A DNA stretch of 19,360 nt. Source: Bacillota bacterium. Lineage in GTDB: Bacteria; Bacillota_I; Bacilli_A; RFN20; CAG-826. The notes beneath the pieces were generated by a model. It had not been told where the DNA came from, searched no databases, and saw nothing but the letters and a program-made list of their open reading frames with translations. Below, one piece after another: positions 7,385-14,000 of the stretch (position 1 is the stretch's first letter; each line of letters opens with the position of its first letter). The translations under genes and the position numbers were made by a program. Location: assembly GCA_023422095.1 (NCBI GenBank), contig JAEZSD010000002.1, positions 1-19,360 on the forward strand, written 5' to 3'.

Positions 7385-7412
7385 GAAAAAGAAAAACGGA
7401 TTAGCTCCGTTT
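7385..7412 (-). terminator. Intrinsic terminator overlapping the topA stop codon
   Basis: Minus-strand stem AAACGGA/TCCGTTT (7412-7406 with 7400-7394) has a 5-base loop (7405-7401) that contains the topA TAA stop (7403-7401). A T-rich tract follows to 7385, interrupted once by C. Confidence 0.8.
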
Positions 7413-9512
7413 CTTTTTTTCAACTTTTTCCATGTAATTGCACTTTGGATAGTTGGTGCAACCAAGGAAAATTCCATAACGACCCTTCTTTTTTACCAAA
7501 TGGCCATCACATTTTGGACAATCCTTAACGTAGTCTTCTTCTTTGAAAACGACTGCAGTTTTTTCTTCCGTTTTAATGTAATGACATTTTGGGAATCCGG
7601 AACACGCAACGAAAGTGGTTCCCCTAGCCGATTTTCTTTCGACAAGTGGTTTGCCACAATCAGGACACATCTCTCCCGTCTCAACAGCAGGAACGGTCTC
7701 TTCTTTTTTCACATAACGGCAAGTTGGGAAATTGGAACATCCAACAAACTTTCCGTTTTTACCTTTTTTGAAAACTAAAGGCGATCCACAAAGAGGACAA
7801 TTTTCTCCCGTCTTTTCTGGTTCATCTGGGTACATTTTTTCGTAAGCTACCTTTATTCGTTCTTCGAATGGGTTATAGAAATCAGTCAAAATTTTAATTC
7901 TCGATTCGTTGCCTTCTTGCACATCATCAAGTTTGACTTCCATTTGAGCAGTATATTTAGCATCAACAATTTCCGGGAAGTATTTGCCTAAGACAATGGC
8001 GGTCTTCTTTCCTTGATCAGAAATACTTAATATTCCCGCGTTGTTGTTTATATACTTTCTCTCTTTGAGAGTTTCTATCGTTGATGAATAAGTAGAAGGA
8101 CGACCAATGCCGACTTCTTCCATCAGTTTAACTAATTTAGCTTCCGAATAGTGTGCCGGAGGTTGTGTAAACTTTTGTTCTTTTTCTTTTTTAATTACTT
8201 GGACAAGATCGCCTTCGCTAATTTGTGGAAATTCTCCATGGTAATCTTTATTATCATCATGATCATCCCACACTACTTCGTAACCTTTGAACACTGTGTG
8301 TGACAATTCAACTTTGAAGGTTAAATCATTAGCGCCTAGTATAATATTGAAAACTTGTTCTTTCTTAGCTTTCATTAAGGAAGCGAGTGAACGATTGTAA
8401 ATCATTTTATATAAATTATATTGATCAGTGGTTAAGTATTGCTTAATAGATTCCGGGGTTCTATGGTTGGCGGTTGGACGTATGGCTTCATGAGCGTCTT
8501 GAGTAATACCAACTTCTTTGATTTGTTTAGCGTGCCCAAGGTATTCGTTTCCATATGCCTCGCTAATGAAAGCCATCGCTCGATTAATAAAGGTCAAAGA
8601 AAGACGAGTGGAGTCAGTACGCATATAAGTAATTAAACCCATGTGTTCGCCCCCAACATTAATTCCTTCATATAATTGCTGAGCAATCATTTGGGTTTTT
8701 TTGGTTTTAAATTTTAGACGAGAGAAAGCTTCTTGTTGAAGAGTGGATGTAGTGAATGGTACTTTGCTCTCTTTGGTTCTAAAAGTTGTGGAGACTGAAA
8801 TAACCTTTAAATTTTCAGGTATTTTATCTAATATTGCTTGGGCTTCACTTTCGTTGTGAAGAGTGACGGATTTGTCATTAACACCGCTAAAGGATGGATT
8901 AAATTCTTTTTCTCCAATTAAAACGGATGTGTTGATATTCCAATATTCTTCGCTCACAAACTTTTCGATTTCCATGTCGTGATCATAAATAAGACGAAGG
9001 GCTGCGCTTTGTACACGACCAGCAGAACGGGAATGAATTTTCTTATATATTAAAGAGGATAGACGGAACCCAATAATTCGATCGAGAATGCGGCGAGTCT
9101 CTTGGCTAGCCACTAAATTCATATCGATGGTTCTTGGGGTTTCCATTGCGCTTCCGATTGAATCGCGAGTGATTTCGTGAAATTCCAATCGCTTTGTGGT
9201 CTCAAGAGGCAAATTCAAAACTTTAGCTAGGTGCCAAGCAATGGCCTCGCCCTCTCTATCAGGGTCAGTTGCTAATACAACTTCATCAGCTTTACTGAGA
9301 TATGTCTTTAATTCACGAACAATATGTAGTTTATCTTTGCTAATTACATAGGTCGGAATAAAACCAGCGGGAATATCGACACCTAGGCCGCCTTTTCCGC
9401 TTGTCGAAAGATCGCGAATATGACCGCGAGAAGCAACAACTTTATACTCTGAGCCGAGATATCGCTCAATGGTCTGGCACTTGGTGGGGGATTCAACAAT
9501 TACTAATTTCAT
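7401..9512 (-). CDS. topA: DNA topoisomerase I (type IA)
   Basis: Relaxes negative supercoils by cutting one DNA strand. The 703 residues are full length. The TOPRIM domain spans about 1-115, with E7 in VESPTK and DPDRE around D83, D85 and E87. SAGRVQSAAL lies at 163-172, and the active-site Tyr is Y296 in GLITYMRTDS (292-301). AHEAIRPT follows downstream. The C-terminus carries three CxxC...C zinc ribbons at about 572-598, 616-643 and 665-691. It has its own promoter TTGACA-N17-TAAGAT, a short leader and a weak SD (AGGAAA). The last codons form one arm of its terminator. Confidence 0.98.
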   Translation of the reverse strand: MKLVIVESPTKCQTIERYLGSEYKVVASRGHIRDLSTSGKGGLGVDIPAGFIPTYVISKDKLHIVRELKTYLSKADEVVLATDPDREGEAIAWHLAKVLNLPLETTKRLEFHEITRDSIGSAMETPRTIDMNLVASQETRRILDRIIGFRLSSLIYKKIHSRSAGRVQSAALRLIYDHDMEIEKFVSEEYWNINTSVLIGEKEFNPSFSGVNDKSVTLHNESEAQAILDKIPENLKVISVSTTFRTKESKVPFTTSTLQQEAFSRLKFKTKKTQMIAQQLYEGINVGGEHMGLITYMRTDSTRLSLTFINRAMAFISEAYGNEYLGHAKQIKEVGITQDAHEAIRPTANHRTPESIKQYLTTDQYNLYKMIYNRSLASLMKAKKEQVFNIILGANDLTFKVELSHTVFKGYEVVWDDHDDNKDYHGEFPQISEGDLVQVIKKEKEQKFTQPPAHYSEAKLVKLMEEVGIGRPSTYSSTIETLKERKYINNNAGILSISDQGKKTAIVLGKYFPEIVDAKYTAQMEVKLDDVQEGNESRIKILTDFYNPFEERIKVAYEKMYPDEPEKTGENCPLCGSPLVFKKGKNGKFVGCSNFPTCRYVKKEETVPAVETGEMCPDCGKPLVERKSARGTTFVACSGFPKCHYIKTEEKTAVVFKEEDYVKDCPKCDGHLVKKKGRYGIFLGCTNYPKCNYMEKVEKKKRS

Positions 9513-9519
9513 AAATTTC

Positions 9520-9564
9520 CTAACGAAACAAAATCTTAGTGATTAAATTGTCTAATGTCAACAC
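9520..9564 (-). CDS. Possible 14-codon leader peptide upstream of topA (doubtful)
   Basis: A GTG-initiated frame encoding MLTLDNLITKILFR ends with TAG 7 bases before the topA ATG. AAGGAG (9576-9571) lies 6 bases before the GTG, ideal spacing. The topA promoter hexamers lie inside this frame, so it could only be translated from mRNA reading in from dprA. No homology is recognised; chance is quite possible. Confidence 0.15.
   Translation of the reverse strand: MLTLDNLITKILFR
9533..9561 (-). promoter_or_regulatory. topA promoter (sigma-A type)
   Basis: A perfect -35 TTGACA (9561-9556), 17-base spacer and TAAGAT -10 (9538-9533) predict a start near 9526 and a leader of about 13 bases before the topA ATG at 9512. 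The same two hexamers with the same spacing precede rpsP. Confidence 0.85.
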
Positions 9565-9621
9565 TGATGTCTCCTTATATCCTTATTAATAAAGATATAT
9601 TAATTTTTTCACAATTTTTCC

Positions 9622-10389
9622 TTAACGAATTGCAAATAAAACATCCTCTCCATTTTCGACCAATGTAGCTCCCCCAGCAATCAGTCTATTGCATTGACTA
9701 CCTTCATCAGCGCGATGAGGGACGCATAAAACTTCTCTTCCTAGGTCGAGCATATGCCCGACTGTGATGATTGTGCCACTCTTGGCTTGGGCTTCGGTAA
9801 CCACGACTGCATTACTACAAGCGGCAATCAGACGATTTCTTTCAGGAAAGTTTTCTTTTTTGGCATCGCAAGTACTAGGGTATTCACTTATGAGGAGATG
9901 ATCTTTTTTTATTTCTTCGTAAAGCAATCGATTTTCTTTGGGATAGCAGTTATCAATGCCGCTACCCAAAATGGCGATCGCGTGTCCTTTATGAGCCAAA
10001 CACTCACGATGGCTAATCGAATCAATTCCTCTTGCTAAGCCTGAAACTATATTTACTTTGTCGGCAATTTCGCGAACGATTTTTTCGGTCATTTGTTTGC
10101 CGTATTCAGTGAAATTTCGTGAACCAATAATCGCGACATTTTCTTTATAGTTCGATAATAGTTTGATATCGCCGTAATAAAAAAGGACAAATGGGGGATG
10201 GAAAATCGTTTTAAAACTCTCCGGATAATTATCATCTAGAATGGTTAGTGTTTGACATTTTAAATGGGTAACTTCGTCTTCGACGTCAATAGAATTAACA
10301 AATTCTTTATGTGAAATGGCAGAATAAATGTTGTTCCACACTCCTTGGTATTTGATCGATAAATAAATTAGCAAATCTCTTCCTTTCAT
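9622..10389 (-). CDS. dprA: DNA processing protein DprA/Smf
   Basis: Binds single-stranded DNA and loads RecA during natural transformation; widely kept even where transformation is unproven. The 255 residues cover the Rossmann core: IIGSRNFTEYG (87-97), VSGLARGIDSISH (115-127), LGSGIDNCYPKEN (141-153), SEYP (168-171), FPERNRLIAA (181-190) and SGTIIT (204-209). The C-terminal winged-helix domain of longer homologues is absent, so it is a short form (family about 280-370). Its SD AGGAGG (10402-10397) lies in the 3' arm of a hairpin followed by seven T, just before the ATG, so SD access may be limited. It ends the lepB-rbgA-rnhB-dprA run. Confidence 0.94.
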   Translation of the reverse strand: MKGRDLLIYLSIKYQGVWNNIYSAISHKEFVNSIDVEDEVTHLKCQTLTILDDNYPESFKTIFHPPFVLFYYGDIKLLSNYKENVAIIGSRNFTEYGKQMTEKIVREIADKVNIVSGLARGIDSISHRECLAHKGHAIAILGSGIDNCYPKENRLLYEEIKKDHLLISEYPSTCDAKKENFPERNRLIAACSNAVVVTEAQAKSGTIITVGHMLDLGREVLCVPHRADEGSQCNRLIAGGATLVENGEDVLFAIR

Positions 10390-10414
10390 AAAAAAACCTC
10401 CTATTAATAAGGAG
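10390..10414 (-). promoter_or_regulatory. Hairpin that includes the dprA Shine-Dalgarno and a T7 tract
   Basis: Minus-strand CTCCT (10414-10410) pairs with AGGAG (10402-10398), 7-base loop, followed by G and seven T (10396-10390) directly before the dprA ATG. The 3' arm is the SD. It may act as a weak terminator after rnhB, as SD sequestration, or both; with only 5 bp it is marginal. Confidence 0.45.
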
Positions 10415-10434
10415 ATTAAATACTCAAGTAAGTT

Positions 10435-11058
10435 CTAAAACAAATCGACTTTTTTAATCAAAGATTTTTGAACAGGAGAATATGAAAAGCGGTGAAGACC
10501 TTTTACTGGTCCAAACTCACTGAGAGCTTCAAGATGGCTAGTGGTCCCATATCCTTTGTTCTTAGCAATATGGTATTGAGGATAAATCTTATCTAATTCT
10601 TCGCAATAACGATCGCGAGATACCTTAGCGAGAATGGAAGCGGCCGCGACACATAAACTTCTGCTGTCACCATGAACAAGGCTAATAACTGGCTTTATGG
10701 CTTTGGGCATTTTCATATAATCAGTAATAATTAAATCAAATGAATGATTCATATTTTCGATGGCTCTTTCCATCGCTACTCTTGAAGCATTAAGAATATT
10801 CATTTGGTCTATTTCTTCAGGAGAGCAAAAGCCTATTCCAAAAGCAATTGCTGATTTAATAATTAACTTAAAAGCTTCTTCTCTTTGTTTGGCGGACAAT
10901 TGCTTGGAATCATTGATTAAAGGTGAATCAAATGACATTGGCAATATAACTGCTCCAGCAAAAACTGGACCAAGCAAGCACCCTCTTCCAGCTTCGTCAC
11001 ATCCAACAATATATTGGATATCTCCAGTGTATAAAGATTTTTCAAAATCAAGCGGCAT
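10435..11058 (-). CDS. rnhB: Ribonuclease HII
   Basis: Removes ribonucleotides and RNA from RNA/DNA hybrids. With the ATG at 11058 it has 207 residues. The DEDD-type active site is visible: D21 and E22 in VGCDEAGRG (18-26), a probable third Asp D113 in LIITDYM, and D131 in HGDSRSLCVAAASILAKVSRD (129-149). The family C-terminal YGTTSHLEAL (170-179) and GLHRFSYSPV (187-196) are also present. An in-frame TTG at 11067 is possible, but the ATG is preferred; either start overlaps the rbgA 3' end (11 bases for the ATG). No strong SD is visible, so translation is probably coupled to rbgA. Confidence 0.95.
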   Translation of the reverse strand: MPLDFEKSLYTGDIQYIVGCDEAGRGCLLGPVFAGAVILPMSFDSPLINDSKQLSAKQREEAFKLIIKSAIAFGIGFCSPEEIDQMNILNASRVAMERAIENMNHSFDLIITDYMKMPKAIKPVISLVHGDSRSLCVAAASILAKVSRDRYCEELDKIYPQYHIAKNKGYGTTSHLEALSEFGPVKGLHRFSYSPVQKSLIKKVDLF

Positions 11059-11905
11059 CTTTTTCAATATCTAAAGTAACACGGCCTAATAATCCGTCTT
11101 TAAATTCTTTCAATAAAAGAGTCTCGGCGCGTAATAAATCAGGTTTCCCGAAAGCATCAACTAGTGATCTTTGGACGCAAATTTTAAGCAAAACCTCTTC
11201 TTTTTGTCCAATTGTGTCAATATTGAATCGCCCTTTTAGAGCATTTGGATAATGAATATTAAGAAATGATAAGAGAGAACTAACCAATAGATAATTAGGT
11301 AGAATATCTTCTCTTACGGATCCGACTAAAGCTAAGTTGATAGATTTTTTTTGATCATCATAGTTCATGGGCAGAATTCCAGGTGTATCTAGCAATAAAA
11401 AGTTTTCACTGACTTTAATCCATTGTTCGCCTCTTGTATAACCTGGCTTATTTTGTACACCAGCAGCTTTACGGTGAGCAAGGCGATTAATGAGGGAGGA
11501 CTTTCCAACGTTTGGGATTCCAATAATCATTGTTCTTATTGGTTGGGGTTTCATTCCTTTTGATTTTTCTTTTGCCCACTTATCTTTTCCGAGGAGAGTG
11601 ATTGCTTTTTCAATGGCTTTGTTGGACGATGCTTGGGTTAAATCTAAGGATAAAACAACATCGTATTGTTTCTTTAAGTATTCGACCCAAAAATCGTTCT
11701 TTTGTGGATCCGCTAAATCAATTTTGGTCAAAACGAGAATTCTTTTCTTACTCTTAATTGTTTTTTCAAGTTGGGGATTGATTGAAGAAATAGGCGCTCG
11801 AGCGTCAATTAATTCGATAACAACATCAATAACTTTTAAGCGTTCCTCAATCTCTTTGAGGGCCTTTTTCATATGTCCAGGAAACCAGTGTACTGAATTT
11901 ATCAT
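11048..11905 (-). CDS. rbgA: Ribosome biogenesis GTPase RbgA (YlqF)
   Basis: A circularly permuted GTPase that matures the 50S subunit late in assembly; it contacts the region where uL6 and late proteins join. The 285 residues match the family. G motifs appear in permuted order: G4 TKID (60-63), G1 GIPNVGKS (129-136), G2 PGYT (154-157) and G3 DTPG (173-176). The N-terminal HWFPGHMKKA (6-15) contains H11, matching the catalytic-type His of B. subtilis RbgA. The C-terminal helical ANTAR-like domain follows. SD AAGGAT lies just ahead; the start is 9 bases after the lepB stop. The order rplS-lepB-rbgA-rnhB is familiar from Clostridia. Confidence 0.96.
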   Translation of the reverse strand: MINSVHWFPGHMKKALKEIEERLKVIDVVIELIDARAPISSINPQLEKTIKSKKRILVLTKIDLADPQKNDFWVEYLKKQYDVVLSLDLTQASSNKAIEKAITLLGKDKWAKEKSKGMKPQPIRTMIIGIPNVGKSSLINRLAHRKAAGVQNKPGYTRGEQWIKVSENFLLLDTPGILPMNYDDQKKSINLALVGSVREDILPNYLLVSSLLSFLNIHYPNALKGRFNIDTIGQKEEVLLKICVQRSLVDAFGKPDLLRAETLLLKEFKDGLLGRVTLDIEKDAA

Positions 11906-11914
11906 AAGAAATCC

Positions 11915-12778
11915 TTAATATATAGTTGGCCAGGAATATTGTCGGTTGGTGCACTTTTTATCGCCGTTATCACCAACAATTGTGCAAGTGCCTTCGATAG
12001 CCACTAATACTCCGACAATATTGTCGTAATATAATGGAATACCCGTTGTTCCACAGTCCGTACTACCATTGGTGGACCAGTTGTCCCCCATAGCAAAGAA
12101 TCGGCCTTCTGGAACGGCAATTGGATCTATAGAAGGTCGACCATAAGAAAAAGGTGAAACGTAATTATTTTGACGATAATATGGCAGTTCTTGAGCAATT
12201 ATTGTTTGATCACCGATAACAAAGATGTCTTCACCCTCTTCTAGTTCTTCCCCTTTTGGAAGTTTATCTCGAAAGATGGCAATAACATCACCAGTCCCAT
12301 CATCTTGACCATCTTCGTCTTCATCTTTTGATTCAAGAATAATGATGTGATTAATTAAGTCTTCCGAAAAATTGCCACGCTTAGTGACATCAGTAAAGTA
12401 AAAGATAGTCTCTCCCCCAAGAGCGATAACGCGTTTTATTTTGTATTCGGGGTTGTACCCATCAGCGAGGGAATAATCGTGATTATTACGGCTTTCTTCA
12501 GAGTAATCTTTTTCTTCCCAAGGAAAATAGGTAGTCACGATATCAAATCTTTTGATGCTGTTTTTAGCCCAAGATGTTGTATCTATAATCCCGAAATGAG
12601 CTTTGCTAGTTGCTCCAAAAAGAGTTGGACTCATGGAAGAACCAGAAACAAATATCGAGCGATAATAAGTCGAATGAAAAATCAATGTGGCGCTACAAGC
12701 AAATATCACCACTAACACTAAATATATTGTAGACCAAAGAAAAGCTCCTAATCTCTTCTTCTTAACATTACTTAACAT
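11915..12778 (-). CDS. lepB: Type I signal peptidase with an acidic insertion
   Basis: Cleaves signal peptides from exported proteins at the outer face of the membrane. With the ATG at 12778 it has 287 residues: a KKKR-rich cytoplasmic start, one membrane helix (about 11-34), then the catalytic domain. Catalytic Ser is S48 in SGSSMSPTL (45-53); general base Lys is K115 in YKIKRVIALGGE (112-123). The box usually reading GDNRxxSxDSR is divergent here (GDNWSTNGSTDCG, 231-243). An insertion near 148-215 contains DEDEDGQDD (152-160). Three Cys (242, 264, 276) lie outside. A TATAAT box overlaps an upstream in-frame ATG (12787) and predicts a start of transcription at 12779, so the next ATG (12778) is chosen; 12787 and TTG 12814 are alternatives. 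Confidence 0.9.
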   Translation of the reverse strand: MLSNVKKKRLGAFLWSTIYLVLVVIFACSATLIFHSTYYRSIFVSGSSMSPTLFGATSKAHFGIIDTTSWAKNSIKRFDIVTTYFPWEEKDYSEESRNNHDYSLADGYNPEYKIKRVIALGGETIFYFTDVTKRGNFSEDLINHIIILESKDEDEDGQDDGTGDVIAIFRDKLPKGEELEEGEDIFVIGDQTIIAQELPYYRQNNYVSPFSYGRPSIDPIAVPEGRFFAMGDNWSTNGSTDCGTTGIPLYYDNIVGVLVAIEGTCTIVGDNGDKKCTNRQYSWPTIY

Positions 12779-12785
12779 ATTTCTC

Positions 12786-12814
12786 ATTATATGAGTTCTA
12801 AAAGGACTAAGCAA
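12786..12814 (-). promoter_or_regulatory. lepB promoter, predicted to give a leaderless mRNA
   Basis: TTGCTT (12814-12809), 17-base spacer and a perfect TATAAT (12791-12786) follow directly on the rplS terminator. The expected start of transcription (12779) is one base before the ATG at 12778. No SD precedes either possible ATG. Confidence 0.65.
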
Positions 12815-12840
12815 TAAAAAAGGATTCGGTTAGAATCCTT
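12815..12840 (-). terminator. Intrinsic terminator after rplS
   Basis: Minus-strand stem AAGGATTC/GAATCCTT (12840-12833 with 12827-12820), 8 bp, 5-base loop, followed by a T run (12821-12816). It lies 13 bases after the rplS stop and abuts the lepB promoter. Confidence 0.88.
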
Positions 12841-12853
12841 ATTTTGCTCAAGA

Positions 12854-13201
12854 TTAGAGAATTTCTTTAATACGAGCTGATTTACCTGAAAGTTTGCGAA
12901 TGTAAGTGATTTTGTTTCTTCTCACTTTGCCTTTGCGAACAACTGTAATGGCCGCAATGGTTGGAGAATGAAGTGGGAAATTTCTTTCCACACCGATGCC
13001 ACTTGACATCTTTCGAACGGTAAACGTTTCACTAATTCCACCACCACGACGAGCGATAACAACGCCTTCGAAGTTTTGAATACGCGACTTGGTTCCTTCA
13101 ATAATTCTTACGGACACTTTAACGGTGTCACCGGAAGAAAATTCTGGTAAGTCATGTCTCAATTGTGAAGCTGTGATTTCATTGACTAAATTTGTGTTCA
13201 T
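12854..13201 (-). CDS. rplS: 50S ribosomal protein L19
   Basis: bL19 sits at the 30S-50S interface near bridge B8. The 115 residues match the family. Hallmarks: GDTVKVSVRIIEGTKSRIQ (24-42), FEGVVIARRGGGISETFTVRK (44-64), GIGVERNFPLHSP (68-80) and the C-terminal RRNKITYIR (94-102) with GKSARIKE near the end. The SD AGGAGG lies 12 bases before the ATG, rather far. A promoter and a structured leader resembling the L19 leader precede it. It is transcribed alone, bounded by a terminator, and is divergent from rpsP because of the flipped rpsP-trmD block. Confidence 0.97.
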   Translation of the reverse strand: MNTNLVNEITASQLRHDLPEFSSGDTVKVSVRIIEGTKSRIQNFEGVVIARRGGGISETFTVRKMSSGIGVERNFPLHSPTIAAITVVRKGKVRRNKITYIRKLSGKSARIKEIL

Positions 13202-13291
13202 AGTTCAATAACGCCTCCTATAACATAAATGTTCTCTTGGTGTTCATTCTCGTTTTCGACAGCGGAGCACCCGTATCATGTTCAAACATGC
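13202..13291 (-). promoter_or_regulatory. Probable L19 leader (ribosomal protein autoregulatory RNA)
   Basis: About 90 bases between the predicted transcription start and rplS can fold: CATGT/ACATG (13290-13277) with a 4-base loop; GGTG/CACC enclosing a TCG-AAAA-CGA hairpin; and AACAT/ATGTT just before the SD. A CTCC in the middle could pair with the SD GGAG. Rfam describes an L19 leader upstream of rplS in Bacillota. Position and fold agree, but I could not run a covariance model. Confidence 0.6.
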
Positions 13292-13297
13292 TTAATA

Positions 13298-13326
13298 ATA
13301 TTAACAATCGCTATATTTTATTTCAA
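13298..13326 (-). promoter_or_regulatory. rplS promoter
   Basis: TTGAAA (13326-13321), 17-base spacer, TAATAT (13303-13298), predicting a start near 13291. It is divergent from the rpsP promoter, with about 50 AT-rich bases between the two -35 boxes. Confidence 0.65.
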
Positions 13327-13376
13327 CACAATTTTATATTTATATAAGGAAAATAATCTATGTAAAGCAAAAATGC

Positions 13377-13405
13377 TTGACAGAATAATTAGCAAGACTT
13401 AAGAT
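13377..13405 (+). promoter_or_regulatory. rpsP promoter (sigma-A type)
   Basis: TTGACA (13377-13382), 17-base spacer, TAAGAT (13400-13405); start expected near 13412, giving a leader of about 21 bases with AAGGAGG (13418-13424). A short palindrome AAGCA/TGCTT overlaps the -35. Hexamers and spacing equal those of topA. Confidence 0.88.
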
Positions 13406-13432
13406 ACTTTCGAACATAAGGAGGAAATGTTT

Positions 13433-13717
13433 ATGGCAGTTAAAATTAGATTAACAAGAATTGGTCGCCACAAAGATCCCTTTTTCCGCATCGTAGCCGC
13501 TGATTCACGTTACGCAGCAGACGGAAGAATTATTGAGCAAATCGGTTATTACGATCCCTCAAAGGGAATTGAAAATGTTGTGATTGATGAGGCATTAGCT
13601 CTCAAATGGTTATCTCAAGGTGCAACTCCATCTGATTCCGTTAAGGCAATGCTCACCAGCAAAGGCTTGATTGCGAAATACGCAGAAAGCAAAAAAGTCG
13701 GAAAGAAAGTCAAATAA
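13433..13717 (+). CDS. rpsP: 30S ribosomal protein S16
   Basis: bS16 is an early-middle 30S assembly protein at the body of the subunit. The 94 residues match the family: MAVKIRLTRIGRHKDPFFRI at the N-terminus, VAADSRYAADGRIIEQIGYYDP (19-40), then the ALKWLSQGATPSDSV region (56-70), GLIAKY and a basic tail. The ATG at 13433 gives the canonical MAVKIRL start with SD AAGGAGG 8 bases upstream; an in-frame ATG at 13427 is only 2 bases from the SD. It heads a plus-strand unit rpsP-khpA-rimM-trmD that lies opposite to all other genes in the window. Confidence 0.97.
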   Translation: MAVKIRLTRIGRHKDPFFRIVAADSRYAADGRIIEQIGYYDPSKGIENVVIDEALALKWLSQGATPSDSVKAMLTSKGLIAKYAESKKVGKKVK

Positions 13718-13980
13718 TGAATTACGAAAAAGCTATTCATGCGATTATCGATCCAATCGTTGAAGAACCTGATTTGATTTTTATTAAGACAAATGAATCG
13801 GAAGACGGAAAAGATTTATCTATTATCATCGCTACCGAGAAAAATGATATCGCTCGTTTAATTGGCAGACACGGAACAATCGCTAACGCTATTCGCGAAG
13901 TGATCTCTGTTGCTGGCAAAGTAGACAATAAAAGAGTCCATATCAAATTTGAATCATTTACTGAAGAGAAAGAGGATTAG
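13717..13980 (+). CDS. khpA: KH-domain RNA-binding protein KhpA (YlqC family)
   Basis: A small single-KH-domain protein. In Streptococcus and related Gram-positives KhpA pairs with KhpB/EloR and binds many RNAs, affecting cell division and elongation. The 87 residues show the GxxG loop as GRHG at 50-53 within IARLIGRHGTIANAIREVI (45-63). Family members more often have GKxG. The start overlaps the rpsP TAA as TAATG. The stop TAG sits in the loop of an intrinsic terminator (13969-13991). The B. subtilis ylqD gene, usually next, is missing. Confidence 0.93.
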   Translation: MNYEKAIHAIIDPIVEEPDLIFIKTNESEDGKDLSIIIATEKNDIARLIGRHGTIANAIREVISVAGKVDNKRVHIKFESFTEEKED

Positions 13981-13991
13981 TCCTCTTTTTT
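13969..13991 (+). terminator. Intrinsic terminator built over the khpA stop codon, upstream of rimM
   Basis: Perfect 8-bp stem AAAGAGGA/TCCTCTTT (13969-13976 with 13981-13988), tetraloop TTAG (13977-13980) that contains the khpA TAG, and a T run to 13991. The rimM ATG is only 9 bases further on, leaving no room for a promoter or SD. A ribosome finishing khpA would cover the 5' arm, so termination may depend on khpA translation. Confidence 0.82.
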
Positions 13992-14000
13992 GAACTATCT

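Noticed and set aside
9577..9598. Near-perfect 22-base inverted repeat after dprA sharing TATTAATAAGGA with the dprA upstream hairpin in opposite orientation (10402-10413)
   Set aside because: Considered as flanking repeats of a mobile unit, but 12-base AT-rich matches are common by chance and there is no transposase or target duplication. It also lacks a T run and GC content for a terminator.
11490..11918. 142-codon open frame on the plus strand opposite rbgA
   Set aside because: Antisense shadow of a clear RbgA gene; no SD, no recognisable protein, and composition follows the gene beneath it.
13427..13717. rpsP start at 13427
   Set aside because: Only 2 bases from the SD; ATG at 13433 has 8-base spacing and gives the canonical MAVKIRL N-terminus.
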